From Xanthocytophaga agilis (GTDB taxonomy: Bacteria; Bacteroidota; Bacteroidia; Cytophagales; 172606-1), in NCBI RefSeq assembly GCF_030068605.1, contig NZ_JASJOU010000004.1, positions 496,001-560,000 of the forward strand: 64,000 bases of DNA, given 5' to 3'. The position numbers and the translations under genes were made by a program. The notes under the pieces were generated by a model. That model was given only the letters and a program-made list of their open reading frames with translations, ran no database searches and was not told the origin of the DNA. This document shows, in pieces, positions 42,382 through 52,150 of the stretch; position 1 is the first letter of the stretch; every line of letters starts with the position of its first letter.

Positions 42382-42615
42382 ATGAAAAAGGTACTAAACA
42401 AACCGGGTTTATCAATGCAGTATCGAATGGCATGTGCGGTTATGATTGTGGGAGGTCTTATGCTTCTCGCTTATTCAATCAGTCACCAGTTTATTCCCAT
42501 TCAGATGATTTATAATCAGTTTGACATGCTTCGCGGAATAGGTGCTACCGTTGGATTGGGTCTGTTCCTGATGGGTCTTTTTTCTATCATTAAGGACAAA
42601 CAAAGGTACAAATAA
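42382..42615 (+). CDS. Small two-helix membrane protein
   Basis: 77 residues with two hydrophobic segments (about 17-35, A-C-A-V-M-I-V-G-G-L-M-L-L-A-Y, and about 51-68, G-A-T-V-G-L-G-L-F-L-M-G-L-F) separated by a short polar loop and ending in basic residues. The charge pattern suggests both ends inside. No family recognised. The frame is clean and starts with ATG, but the gene is short, so some doubt remains. Confidence 0.5.
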   Translation: MKKVLNKPGLSMQYRMACAVMIVGGLMLLAYSISHQFIPIQMIYNQFDMLRGIGATVGLGLFLMGLFSIIKDKQRYK

Positions 42616-42828
42616 ACATGTACCAACCTCCTTATATACATACTGACAACAGCCTATCATTATTGATGGCTATTAGCACAAAAATCGTATTTCAGGAAAA
42701 ATTAAATGGCCAGCATACGGATAGTAAAAAAGATATTCATACTGCTTACAACTGCAAATCTGCTACATCAATGAAACCGTTCCTGTTGAATAAGGAACCT
42801 CTATATACTTACCTCTAATTTTTAGCTT

Positions 42829-43656
42829 GTGAAAACTACAGCATGCCTTCTTGATAGCCCGGTATTTGTACTCGAAAACTCACTGACCGAAAGTCAGAAG
42901 AGTTTCTTTCATAAAAATGGTATCATTCAGTTTAAAAACTTTATCAGCAGAGACACAGTCAATTTGTTTCTGAGAGAGATTCATGCCATTGAGAAAAAGT
43001 GGCTCGATCAGAAGATTGAGAAGATAAACGGTATCCCCTTAAAATTTGGGCAGGATCAGAATGGAAACCGTATGATCCAACGCCTGGCATTCACCTCTTT
43101 GTACAGTGATGTACTCAGAGAGTTCTTACAGGATTCACGCCTGCAATCTCTGATCGAATTGCTCTATCCGTATGAAGGACGCATAGGGGAAAATGAAAAA
43201 GATGGGTTGGTGGTCAATCATTATGTTCGTACACCCAATAGCAATTTTTCACAGATGGGATGGCATACCGATAGTCCCAGAGATCTGTTTATGGGTCAGC
43301 GTATCATGCCGATGCTGAATGTGGGCATTCACCTGGATGATTGTTCGTTTGAAAACGGAGGCTTGCGGGTCTTGCCTGGAACCCATAAGCAGGGGATGTT
43401 AAAGCTGTTGTTTTCCAAAAAGTACTTTATTGATCACAATCCTGATCCTAAGGAAGCAGGCTTGAATGTAGATGCAGGGGATCTGACGGTACATGATGGC
43501 AGAATCTGGCACAGAGTGCACATTTCACCTCATTTCGGAGAGAAGAGCCGGCGTAGAGTGATGTACATTCCTATCATTACAGGAGATTATAAACCTAAAG
43601 ATGAATCTAGCAAAACTCCTTTTTACCACCGCTTTGCCAATAAGATCTTGAGATGA
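42829..43656 (+). CDS. Phytanoyl-CoA dioxygenase (PhyH) family protein
   Basis: 275 residues with the double-stranded beta-helix of 2-oxoglutarate/Fe(II) dioxygenases: H-T-D-S-P-R near 145-150 (His and Asp of the iron triad), G-G-L-R-V-L-P-G-T-H-K and the second His in H-D-G-R-I-W-H-R-V near 227. An arginine in K-S-R-R-R-V-M-Y can hold 2-oxoglutarate. The substrate is unknown; relatives hydroxylate lipids, amino acids or halogenated compounds. The start is GTG at 42829. Confidence 0.88.
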   Translation: MKTTACLLDSPVFVLENSLTESQKSFFHKNGIIQFKNFISRDTVNLFLREIHAIEKKWLDQKIEKINGIPLKFGQDQNGNRMIQRLAFTSLYSDVLREFLQDSRLQSLIELLYPYEGRIGENEKDGLVVNHYVRTPNSNFSQMGWHTDSPRDLFMGQRIMPMLNVGIHLDDCSFENGGLRVLPGTHKQGMLKLLFSKKYFIDHNPDPKEAGLNVDAGDLTVHDGRIWHRVHISPHFGEKSRRRVMYIPIITGDYKPKDESSKTPFYHRFANKILR

Positions 43657-43912
43657 TCTTTGCTTACTGCCAGCATAATCGGCAGGTTAGACGCTGTCTG
43701 CTGTTTTGTTGGCCTGATTGCAGGATGTGTCTAATAGTACTCTTGCAAATACTGTTGTAATAAAATACTTCCTAAGCATTTCCTGGGGTTTACTCTTTCC
43801 TTTTCTTTCTCCATTTGCAATGGGTGTTAGACTTTCTTGTGTTGGTAGTATGGACTTAGACACCTGATAAAATGCTCCAAAGGAGTTTTCTAATTGGACT
43901 CTTATCTGAGAT

Positions 43913-43955
43913 AAAAAGCCTTATAAACTTCTTTGTAGAAGGCTTATAGCTTTTT
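43913..43955 (+). terminator. Probable terminator after the PhyH gene
   Basis: AAAAAGC (43913-43919) pairs with GCTTTTT (43949-43955), with AGCCTT/AAGGCT offering an alternative inner stem. A poly-T end is part of the stem. Confidence 0.6.
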
Positions 43956-43980
43956 CTAGCTGTTGCTTTGCCACGCCAAT

Positions 43981-44006
43981 AAAAATGCCCGACCTTACGG
44001 ACGGGC
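43981..44006 (-). terminator. Terminator of the cellulase gene
   Basis: On the minus strand GCCCGTCC-GTAA-GGTCGGGC forms a hairpin with one mismatch, followed by ATTTTTATT. Confidence 0.8.
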
Positions 44007-44050
44007 TAAATGAGGATGGCTCATATATGTATACGTATCTTTTAGAAAGC

Positions 44051-45109
44051 TTATAATCCCCAGCCATAGCGCAATCGGAATACACCGGAAGGACTTACTG
44101 TGCTTATGGTTATGTTAGTTCCACTACCTCCACGAGTTAGAAGGCTATACGAATCCCCATCTCTTAAGCCTGGCCAATACACACTGGCAATACCATCATT
44201 TCTACAAACATCACTTGTAGCAACAATGTAGGCAATCTCATTGTCAGATTGATTGCCGTTTTGATAGTCTTTTCCTGAGTTCATGGTAGCTCCAAACTCA
44301 GTAATTACTGTACGTGATCCGTAGCTACCTATCCGGTTACGCCAGTCTGTTTGCCAGCCACTGGCCGAACGGGTGCTCCAGAAAGCATAGTTGTGTAACC
44401 CAAGCAAACACCCATTGAAACGGGTATCTGCTCCTACACCTTTTACATCTTCTGAATAGCCCTGACCGTCCAAAATGATTCTTCCTTTGGGAACTGTCGG
44501 ATATCTGGAAAGAAAATCTGCATAAATGGCTGTTAACTGGCTCAACGTATAGCCATGGGGTTCGTTAAAAGGCTCAAAAAATACATTTCCGTTTGCTTTA
44601 TAATCATTGGTTATTGTATTCCACATACTCCAGAAATCAGTTGTATTATCGATTTTTCCATCTTTTGAGGAAGCTCCTTCCCAGCATGCGATGATGACTT
44701 TCCATCCTTTACTTGTCGCTTTATCGATCACACCTTTATACCGTCCCCACCAAACCGAACTGTTGATAACGGAAGGGGGATTGATGGGAATACGTATGGT
44801 GTTTACTCCTGATACGTTTGCAGAAAATCCATTGAGAATAGCTTCTGTTTTGGCTGCCACTACACTATAACTATCACCCGAAGTCAATCCGGAAGGGATA
44901 ACCCATCCATCCACAAAGTTATCGCGTCCATCTGCCCAGTTAAGACCTGAGATGCCTGCAGCTACTGTTCTGGTTGATTTATTTGATAAGGGTTGAGGAA
45001 TAGTATCTTTATCTGATACTGGAGAGCAACTTGCCACTAGGAGCAGACAACAGAAAGACAGGCTGTACATAAACAGGCGACTGCAAAAAATAAGAGATTT
45101 TGTAAACAT
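44051..45109 (-). CDS. GH5-family cellulase lipoprotein
   Basis: 352 residues with a lipoprotein signal (S-L-S-F-C-C-L-L-L-V-A-S-C, Cys near 28) and a TIM-barrel glycoside hydrolase of family 5: N-T-I-R-I-P-I-N-P, F-F-E-P-F-N-E-P-H-G (acid/base Glu near 182), G-L-H-N-Y-A-F-W and V-I-T-E-F-G-A (nucleophile Glu near 271). It should cut beta-1,4-glucans outside the cell. No carbohydrate-binding module is present. It is a single gene with a terminator; long flanking regions lie on both sides. Confidence 0.92.
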   Translation of the reverse strand: MFTKSLIFCSRLFMYSLSFCCLLLVASCSPVSDKDTIPQPLSNKSTRTVAAGISGLNWADGRDNFVDGWVIPSGLTSGDSYSVVAAKTEAILNGFSANVSGVNTIRIPINPPSVINSSVWWGRYKGVIDKATSKGWKVIIACWEGASSKDGKIDNTTDFWSMWNTITNDYKANGNVFFEPFNEPHGYTLSQLTAIYADFLSRYPTVPKGRIILDGQGYSEDVKGVGADTRFNGCLLGLHNYAFWSTRSASGWQTDWRNRIGSYGSRTVITEFGATMNSGKDYQNGNQSDNEIAYIVATSDVCRNDGIASVYWPGLRDGDSYSLLTRGGSGTNITISTVSPSGVFRLRYGWGL

Positions 45110-45878
45110 ATCTTTTTATTTTAAGGTGAATGGTAAAAAGTGAATAGCGAAATATGACATCCTTTATGGAACATAATTCGTTTGTTTTATAAATATTTCA
45201 GGCAAATTTATAACTATACCATTCTTGTTGAGGGGGTATTTCTTTATATCTATAGGGGGAAATGGGTATACAGGTTTAGTTTGTAGAAAATACAAAATCA
45301 GATTTACTATAAGTGAGGAGCCTTTTAAGGAACTTACTTATTTGAGTATGGATGGAGCTAATGTCAGTATAACAGCTACTCTGAAAAGCAATTTTGTGCC
45401 GACGGTATTGTACGGGAAACTACAGATCCCTTTCTGGCTGTTTACCAAACCAGTGTCTCAGGATTAGTGAGTAAGTACAACTCATTATCGAGTGATTATG
45501 GCGATTGGGACGAAAGCTTTACCTATCAGACATTCTCATGGTATCTGCCTGATTTTCCCTAATACATTATATTATTGAGGAGAAGTTTATGTTCCTTACT
45601 ATAGGAAGGGTTATTCTTCTGAAAGCCAGCAATCAGATAGAAATACACCCATTGCAGAATGAAGTTATCGGACGATGATTCTATTTCTGTAGGAAGCTAA
45701 AAACAGCATACAGGCTATGTTTCCAGGGGAGCGATTGAACTCCTTCTATATAGTTGTAAAGTCAGGTGATCAAGTCTGACTTTTGCTTTTATAGATGGGA
45801 TTGCTCAACTCGATGCGGATATGCACTACTGTAGTCTCATTGATTTCCTGAAATAGAACTGCAATAGCTACAACTAGA
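45110..45878. other. Region with a possible decayed gene on the plus strand
   Basis: A plus-strand frame (45225-45467, ending in PFWLFTKPVSQD) and a second frame that continues as DPFLAVYQTSVSGLVSKYNS to SWYLPDFP (stop near 45561) could be two halves of one gene split by a frameshift near 45430. No family is recognised, so I do not call a gene. Confidence 0.3.
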
Positions 45879-47885
45879 TCAATTGAATAAAGAACTTCTT
45901 TTATCAATAAATGAAGAAATGTCAATGTTGAGTGTGGTATTTTGCCTTTTTTGAAGATAATCGCAATTCAGCTCACGAATAAATTTGTCCATCTCTTCAG
46001 AGATAACATGGAGTTTTTGAGAGATTTCTTTAAGCTCCGTTTCGCCAAGTTCATTATCTATAATTAGTCTGGTCAAACCCATTATCGATGCAATAGGCCT
46101 GCGAATTACATGGCTAAGATCAAAGATAAACTGCTCAATGGATGCAATATAATCAACCAGAGGAGTGATATCTGCAGTTGCGCCATACCATATGATTTTT
46201 CCATCCTTATTTTTTTCCGGAATTGCTTGTAGCCAGCGCCATCGTGTATGTTCTCCTACAACCATTCTATACTGGATGCTAATAATAGTTTGTGTTCGAT
46301 AAGCCTCTTTCAGCGCTTGACTAAATTTTGCTTTATCATCCACATATAGTGCTTCTATTAACTTTTCAGGCTGCTTTGAGACATCTTCAAAATCGAACGT
46401 ATGATTGAATATATCAGTCCCACGATTCATAAAAAGCACTTTGAACTGTCCGCTTTCTTCTATCTCAAACATATAAGTATTCCCTGGAACCTGGCTGGTG
46501 ATTTTTCGGATTAACTGTTCGCTTTGTTTAATCTTTTCTTCTGCTTCTCTTCTTTCGGTTATATCATAGTTAATAGACAGATATTGATAGATCTTTCCGT
46601 TTTCATCTAAAAATGGGATAATGGTCGTATCGACCCAATACAAAGTATTATCTTTTGTCTTATTGCAAAATTCTCCCCTATAGGGTTTGCCATCCTGCAT
46701 AGCCTTTTGCATTTCTGTAAAATAGTCAGTTGGGTAATTATCTGACCAGATAAAACTATGATGTTTACCCATCAATTCTTCCGGAGCATATTGGGTGGCT
46801 TTACAAAAGTTTTCGTTTACAAACGTGAGTTCAGCATCCACCCCTGATATACTTACGATAGCGGCAGTATCCAATGCATACTTATAAGCCTTCAATTCCG
46901 CACTACGTTCTCTGCGTTCCAGGTCAACTTTAAGCATTTCGACCAGCATATTGATCAAACTGCGTTCTTCTTCCAGAAATGGGCCCTCATCTCTTTCAGG
47001 CATAGATTGCAGATATACAATTTCAATACTGATTTTTGTGCCTTTTGCTGTTGTCATCTCCGCCATTTGATAGAATTCGCAGGGGATATAGTTATCTGTA
47101 GTATAGGATATTGTATCCACACATACACGAGCTGCTGTCTTTGTTGGATATTGCCAGCCCAATGGCAGTATTTGAACTATCTGGCGAAATAGCTTTTCAG
47201 TTGTTGCATCTTCATCCTGCAAGATGCGACTTACCTCATAGAGTGTTTTCAGTTCTTTTACACGTTCTTTCAGATCATACAGTATTTCATCTTTAAGTAC
47301 TTCTGCCTTTTCACGTTTTTTTATTTCCAGTTGTAAGGCAAGTAAGCTGGTACGCAGATGATTGGTAGAATAATATTGTAGAGCGAGAATAGTTCCAAAA
47401 GGAATGATATTGCTAATCCAACGACTTATCGGGGTATGCTTGACAGTGGCAACGGGCAATAAGCCTATTACTTCCAGATAGGCTAGCAAAAAGTCTGTTC
47501 CGATTGTGAGCAAGCCAATTGCTAGTCCACCCCGCCAGCCAAGCAAGAATCCGGCAGTAAGAATGACACTCATTTGCGATATAATACCGGGTGCCATAAT
47601 TCCTCCTGCTGAATAACAAGGAATGGTGACATATAACCATAGCATAAGGCTAAGTGACCAACTCGCCAGGCGTGTATAGCCTAAATGGTTTATAATAAGG
47701 TTAAAAGCTGCTACAGCTAATGAAGTAGAAAGTAGTGTTAGCCAACGTGGTGATAAATCAGGAAAATAGAAAAAACCTATACAAACTATCATCCCTGTTA
47801 CCAGTGTCCAGATAATGGCTAGTACATATACCATATAGCTCTGGAAGTCTTTTTCCTTATCAGGAACAAAGAGGAAGTTTCTCAT
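45879..47885 (-). CDS. PAS histidine kinase without an ATPase domain
   Basis: 668 residues: six hydrophobic segments (about 20-175) forming a membrane sensor, a coiled-coil linker (about 180-215), a GAF-like region (about 215-330), PAS domain 1 (about 340-455, with F-V-N-E-N-F-C-K-A-T-Q-Y and I-T-E-R-R-E-A-E), PAS domain 2 (about 460-580), and a HisKA-type helix with the phospho-His in F-D-L-S-H-V-I-R-R-P near 589. The protein ends about 75 residues later, without the N, G1 or G2 boxes of the HATPase domain. It may thus act as a phosphotransfer or scaffold protein, or be a truncated kinase; the end shows no sign of frameshift. Confidence 0.87.
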   Translation of the reverse strand: MRNFLFVPDKEKDFQSYMVYVLAIIWTLVTGMIVCIGFFYFPDLSPRWLTLLSTSLAVAAFNLIINHLGYTRLASWSLSLMLWLYVTIPCYSAGGIMAPGIISQMSVILTAGFLLGWRGGLAIGLLTIGTDFLLAYLEVIGLLPVATVKHTPISRWISNIIPFGTILALQYYSTNHLRTSLLALQLEIKKREKAEVLKDEILYDLKERVKELKTLYEVSRILQDEDATTEKLFRQIVQILPLGWQYPTKTAARVCVDTISYTTDNYIPCEFYQMAEMTTAKGTKISIEIVYLQSMPERDEGPFLEEERSLINMLVEMLKVDLERRERSAELKAYKYALDTAAIVSISGVDAELTFVNENFCKATQYAPEELMGKHHSFIWSDNYPTDYFTEMQKAMQDGKPYRGEFCNKTKDNTLYWVDTTIIPFLDENGKIYQYLSINYDITERREAEEKIKQSEQLIRKITSQVPGNTYMFEIEESGQFKVLFMNRGTDIFNHTFDFEDVSKQPEKLIEALYVDDKAKFSQALKEAYRTQTIISIQYRMVVGEHTRWRWLQAIPEKNKDGKIIWYGATADITPLVDYIASIEQFIFDLSHVIRRPIASIMGLTRLIIDNELGETELKEISQKLHVISEEMDKFIRELNCDYLQKRQNTTLNIDISSFIDKRSSLFN

Positions 47886-49539
47886 AAATATGCGTTAATG
47901 TAATAACTTGTGAGTAACGCTGATTGAGTTTGAGTTTATGACAGACCTTCTTATATTTTAGCTGGAAGATGAGATAATGTATACTATTAAAGCTGGGTAT
48001 AAAATACGTTGTGTTCTAAGACGTAATCTATAGTTAGTCAACAGTTTTCATAAATTCAAGTATATTTTTAGTTATTTCATTCTAAGGAGTTGCTGGATGG
48101 AAATTCAGGCCAATCTGGTGAAAAATGTATAAGATTTTGCTATGTACCAATTACTCATTTCATTCTGGAATAGTACAAACAAAAGCATTTCAGCATCTTC
48201 TCCTGTCTGTTTCTTAATCAAATCTCCAAAGTAGTTAGCCAACAAATGGAGTTCTTCTGCTCAGTATGTGACTGAGGGTATCTCAATGGTTTGTGGTTGA
48301 TCAGATCCAAAATAGACCGCTACTAGCTTTTCAAACCGAGATAAGATATCATGCGTTACATGATTGTGGTGATAAACTGTCGGTCATAAAACTATACACA
48401 ATAAGTAAGTACTAACTCAATGTTGGTGGTAACTCGCTTCCCATTCGTATTAGTTATTCAGAATAGATATGCGAAGCCGTATCAGAATTGATATGTTTAT
48501 AAAGAGCTTTAATAATGTCAGCTTTAGAACACAATCAAGGGTAGATTATACCTCTATTACTAACGTTTAGGTGGACAGCAAAGAAATGCTTTTAAGTGGT
48601 TCTTTTGTATTGGGTAAGATGATGAAATGTATGTGGCTTTTTCAAGAAAATAACCTTTTAGTAATATACTTACATACATTTTTTTCTCAAAAAACTATTA
48701 AAGATATTTGTTGTTGTTTAGCTGTGATTTTATCGGTAGTGGCTTGTGTTTTTTGAAAAGTGTTTGGGTAATCAAGATCACTACACTAATCAACACTAGT
48801 ACAGTAATGATAAACCGTCTGAGTTATTTCATACTTAGGGTCAGTTTTATGAGTTACTTAACAAAATATATGGAGTTATTGGGGAGCTGCTTAGGTACTA
48901 AACCGAATCAGCGAAATCGACAGTTGAATAAGAAAGTAAACTTCGGGAGAGTAATTCATCTCAAATCAGAGAAGATTCGATCATGCCAGTCGAAAACTCA
49001 ACAGATCAATCGTTGATTATCAAATTGCTCAACTCATTGTTTACTTTAAAAACAAAAAACAAACAACAATTTCTTGAATACTTACTCAGTGAAGGTTGCT
49101 CAAATAATTCAATAAACGGCAACTCTTCCAATTGAAGAAAATACGAAAAATGTGAATGCTTAATTCTCTTATCAAGCCCCAACCAAAAAATATCATTGCG
49201 ATTGATTGTTCAGCTATCCTGGTTCAGCTATGACTACTTCCAGTTAGTGATACTAATTTGTCTTTTCAGGAATAGTTTTCGCTAGTTCAGTCAATATTAT
49301 AATCCTAAGCAGTTCAATTGCTCTTATTTTGCACCACTTGCTCAATAAAAATCAAATGTAACTCAACGTGTATCGGAGAGCTTAGAAGTCAGTGCTTTTG
49401 GGTGGATATATGTTGATGAGTTAAAAATGGATAGGAGTTTTTCTTCCATAGGAGAAGCTGCGTCCACAGATTTCCTTGCAACTATAAATTGATTAGTACA
49501 ACTAACTATGAAAACCCGTTTAATTTTAATTATACATTT
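47886..49539. other. Long stretch without intact genes
   Basis: Apart from the AraC remnant there are only short unsupported frames (for example 48708-49016). It is A+T-rich and seems to be decayed sequence. Confidence 0.5.
48186..48356 (-). pseudogene. Fragment of an AraC-family regulator
   Basis: In one minus-strand frame the text reads HDILSRFEKLVAVYFGSDQP, I-P-S-V-T-Y-stop-A-E-E-L-H-L, ANYFGDLIKKQTGEDA. This matches the linker and first HTH of Bacteroidota AraC regulators, which read V-x-Y-C-A-E-x-L and N-Y-F-G-D-L-I-K-K-E-T-G. A TGA stands where Cys (TGC) is expected. No intact frame lies on either side, so it is a remnant. Confidence 0.6.
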
Positions 49540-52086
49540 ATGCAATTGATTTTCTGCTGGTTGAGACAACAGCTGTCAGGTTTGTTATTTTGTTTTGTCA
49601 TTGTATCATTTTCTACTCTTTGTAATCCGCTGCAGGCACAATATACTATTACTGGAAAGATCACCGATGCCCAGACAGGTGACCCCATTCCATTTGCCAG
49701 CATAGCACTTAAAGGGACTACTATTGGCGTGAGTACTTCCTTTGAAGGATTTTATACTATTAAAGCCAAAAAGTTAACAGATTCTCTCATTATCACATCC
49801 GTAGGATATACTATTAAGACAAAGTCTATTGATCCAACTCAGACAACCCAGACAATCAATATACAACTGGTTCCTTCTGTTACACAACTTATCGAGGTGG
49901 TGGTAAGTGCAGGTGAAAACCCTGCTTTTGCAATACTAAGACGGGTTAGGGAAAATCGGTTTCGGAATGATCCTAAACGACTGGCTGCTTACCAATATGA
50001 AAGTTACAGTAAAATAGAAGTGGATGTAGATAACCTATCTGAAAAGTTTAAAAAGCGGAAAGTGGTTAAAAAGATTACCAAGGTAATTGATGAATTTGAT
50101 AAACTGGCTGGGGAGGACGGGCAGCCGGTACTACCTATGTTTTTATCTGAATCCATATCGGATGTGTACTATATAAATTCTCCTCAACGGAAAAAGGAAT
50201 ATATCCGTAAAACCAAAGTATCAGGAGTAGGGGTAAAGGATGGAAGCTTTGTTTCTCAGTTGATTGGCAATTCATTTCAGAACTATAACTTTTATGAAAG
50301 CTATGTCAATATTGTCCAGAAGGATTTTGCTTCTCCCATTGGCGAAAACTGGAAAGGTGTGTATAAGTATTTTCTAGCTGATAGTCTGTGGATGGATAGC
50401 GTATTTTGCTATGAGATTGAATTTGAACCTAAGGTAGCACAGGATCTGGCTTTTACTGGTAAGATGTGGATTGATAAGAAAACCAATGCCTTATACCCCA
50501 TTGATGCTACCATTGGCAAACAAGCCAACCTGAATTATATTGAAAAAATTAAAATTCAGCAGGAAATGCAGCCTACCGCCGAAGGTGCCTGGCTGCCTGC
50601 TAAAATTCGGACCACCTTCGACATTGCTGAGGTTTCTAAAAACTCAGCCGGAATGCTGGCTAAGTTATATGTATCCAACCGAAACATGGTTGTGAATCAA
50701 CCTAAACCCTTAAGCTTTTATGATTTGCCTGTAGAGATGGCCGAGGATTTTGCTGACCATACGCCACAATACTGGGATGAAGCCCGTCATGATTCGCTTA
50801 GTGCAGAAGATCAGCAGGCATTGGCGATGATTGATTCAGTACGAGATATACCCGTAGTACGTACCTATGTACAGATAGTGGATCTGGCTGTCAATGGCTG
50901 GAAAAAGGTGGGCATACTCGATATTGGGCCCTATCTGAGTATGATTGCGTATAATCCCGTGGAAGGAGTTCGAACCCGTGTCGGCTTCCGTACCAATACT
51001 GATTTTAGTAAACGGTGGATTTTACGTGGATATATAGGGTATGGATTTTCTGATCATAAACTTAAGTATGCTGGAGAAATCAACCATATCCTATCACGTC
51101 GGCGGTGGACAGTCATCGGCATGAGTCATTCCTTTGATATTGAGCGGGTGGGTATTACACAGGAAATAATCGGAAATAACAAACTGTTTTATGCTTTCAC
51201 TCGTTTCGGTTCGCGTGGTAGTTTTTACCAGACGGAGAATAAGGTATTTGTCAAATCTGAACCCATAAAAGGAATCATACTTTCTGCTGCATTTGTAGGA
51301 AGTCACTTTAACCCTGTAGGCTTACCTTATTACAATTTTGGCTACTATCCTGTCAATGGCGATACACATCTGAGGCATGAATTTCAAGACAATCGCATAG
51401 AACTTGAACTACGTGTGGCTAAAAATGAGACCTATGTGATGGATGGAAATGAACGCATTACTTTAGGGACCAAACGTACGCCTGTGCTTACTTTCCGGTA
51501 TACAAAAGGTCTGAAAGGGTTTTTAGGTGGGGATTTTAGCTATGATAAATTCTCTGCTTCTGCTTTTCAGACATTAAGGGTAGGCCAGTTTGGCCGTTCT
51601 AACTATCGGCTTTCAGTAGGATATACCCCTTCACGTTTGCCTTATCCTCTTTTGTTTACACATCTGGGAGGAGGGGGTGTCCGCAATCTGCTCTATAACC
51701 GGTTTTCCTATAATATGATGGGATTCTTTGAGTTTGTCAGTGATCAGTATGCTTCGCTGATGTGGGATCATAATTTCGAAGGCTGGTTATTTAACCGCAT
51801 TCCAGGTATACAAAAACTCAGATGGCGTTTGGTTGCCTCTGCCAATATTTTATACGGTGGACAGCGGTCTGAAAATAAAAATGTAGTTCCGGCAACGGAT
51901 CCGGATGAAAACCGGATACTTGAATTTGGCAGGCTCAGGCCTTCTGTTCCCTATGTAGAAGTGGGATATGGCATTGATAATATCTTCCGGGTACTTCGTA
52001 TTCAAGCCTTTCACCGACTTACATACCTTAACCATCCACATGTCCATCCATTCGGAGTTAAGGCCTCTGTACATTTTCATTTTTAA
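49540..52086 (+). CDS. DUF5686 / carboxypeptidase-regulatory outer-membrane protein
   Basis: With ATG 49540 the product has 848 residues. A signal peptide is followed by a CarboxypepD_reg-like beta-sandwich (about 35-125: Y-T-I-T-G-K-I-T-D-A-Q-T-G-D-P-I-P-F-A, G-V-S-T-S-F-E-G-F-Y) and a long DUF5686 region (about 130-848) containing A-I-L-R-R-V-R-E-N and many beta strands ending in aromatic residues, so a C-terminal outer-membrane barrel is likely. The last residue is Phe, the usual outer-membrane signal. Function of the family is unknown. A BamA-like gene follows after about 65 bases. Confidence 0.9.
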   Translation: MQLIFCWLRQQLSGLLFCFVIVSFSTLCNPLQAQYTITGKITDAQTGDPIPFASIALKGTTIGVSTSFEGFYTIKAKKLTDSLIITSVGYTIKTKSIDPTQTTQTINIQLVPSVTQLIEVVVSAGENPAFAILRRVRENRFRNDPKRLAAYQYESYSKIEVDVDNLSEKFKKRKVVKKITKVIDEFDKLAGEDGQPVLPMFLSESISDVYYINSPQRKKEYIRKTKVSGVGVKDGSFVSQLIGNSFQNYNFYESYVNIVQKDFASPIGENWKGVYKYFLADSLWMDSVFCYEIEFEPKVAQDLAFTGKMWIDKKTNALYPIDATIGKQANLNYIEKIKIQQEMQPTAEGAWLPAKIRTTFDIAEVSKNSAGMLAKLYVSNRNMVVNQPKPLSFYDLPVEMAEDFADHTPQYWDEARHDSLSAEDQQALAMIDSVRDIPVVRTYVQIVDLAVNGWKKVGILDIGPYLSMIAYNPVEGVRTRVGFRTNTDFSKRWILRGYIGYGFSDHKLKYAGEINHILSRRRWTVIGMSHSFDIERVGITQEIIGNNKLFYAFTRFGSRGSFYQTENKVFVKSEPIKGIILSAAFVGSHFNPVGLPYYNFGYYPVNGDTHLRHEFQDNRIELELRVAKNETYVMDGNERITLGTKRTPVLTFRYTKGLKGFLGGDFSYDKFSASAFQTLRVGQFGRSNYRLSVGYTPSRLPYPLLFTHLGGGGVRNLLYNRFSYNMMGFFEFVSDQYASLMWDHNFEGWLFNRIPGIQKLRWRLVASANILYGGQRSENKNVVPATDPDENRILEFGRLRPSVPYVEVGYGIDNIFRVLRIQAFHRLTYLNHPHVHPFGVKASVHFHF

Positions 52087-52150
52087 AGCAGTAGCACTAC
52101 TGCTACTATACTTACAGTATGTAAAAAAGCTTTCTGAACCCGTTGAAACA

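Noticed and set aside
42618-42818. 66-codon frame between the small membrane protein and PhyH genes
   Set aside because: No hydrophobic pattern, family feature or codon style supports it.
48571-49016. Two short frames (61 and 102 codons)
   Set aside because: They overlap each other, lack any recognised motif and lie in decayed A+T-rich DNA.
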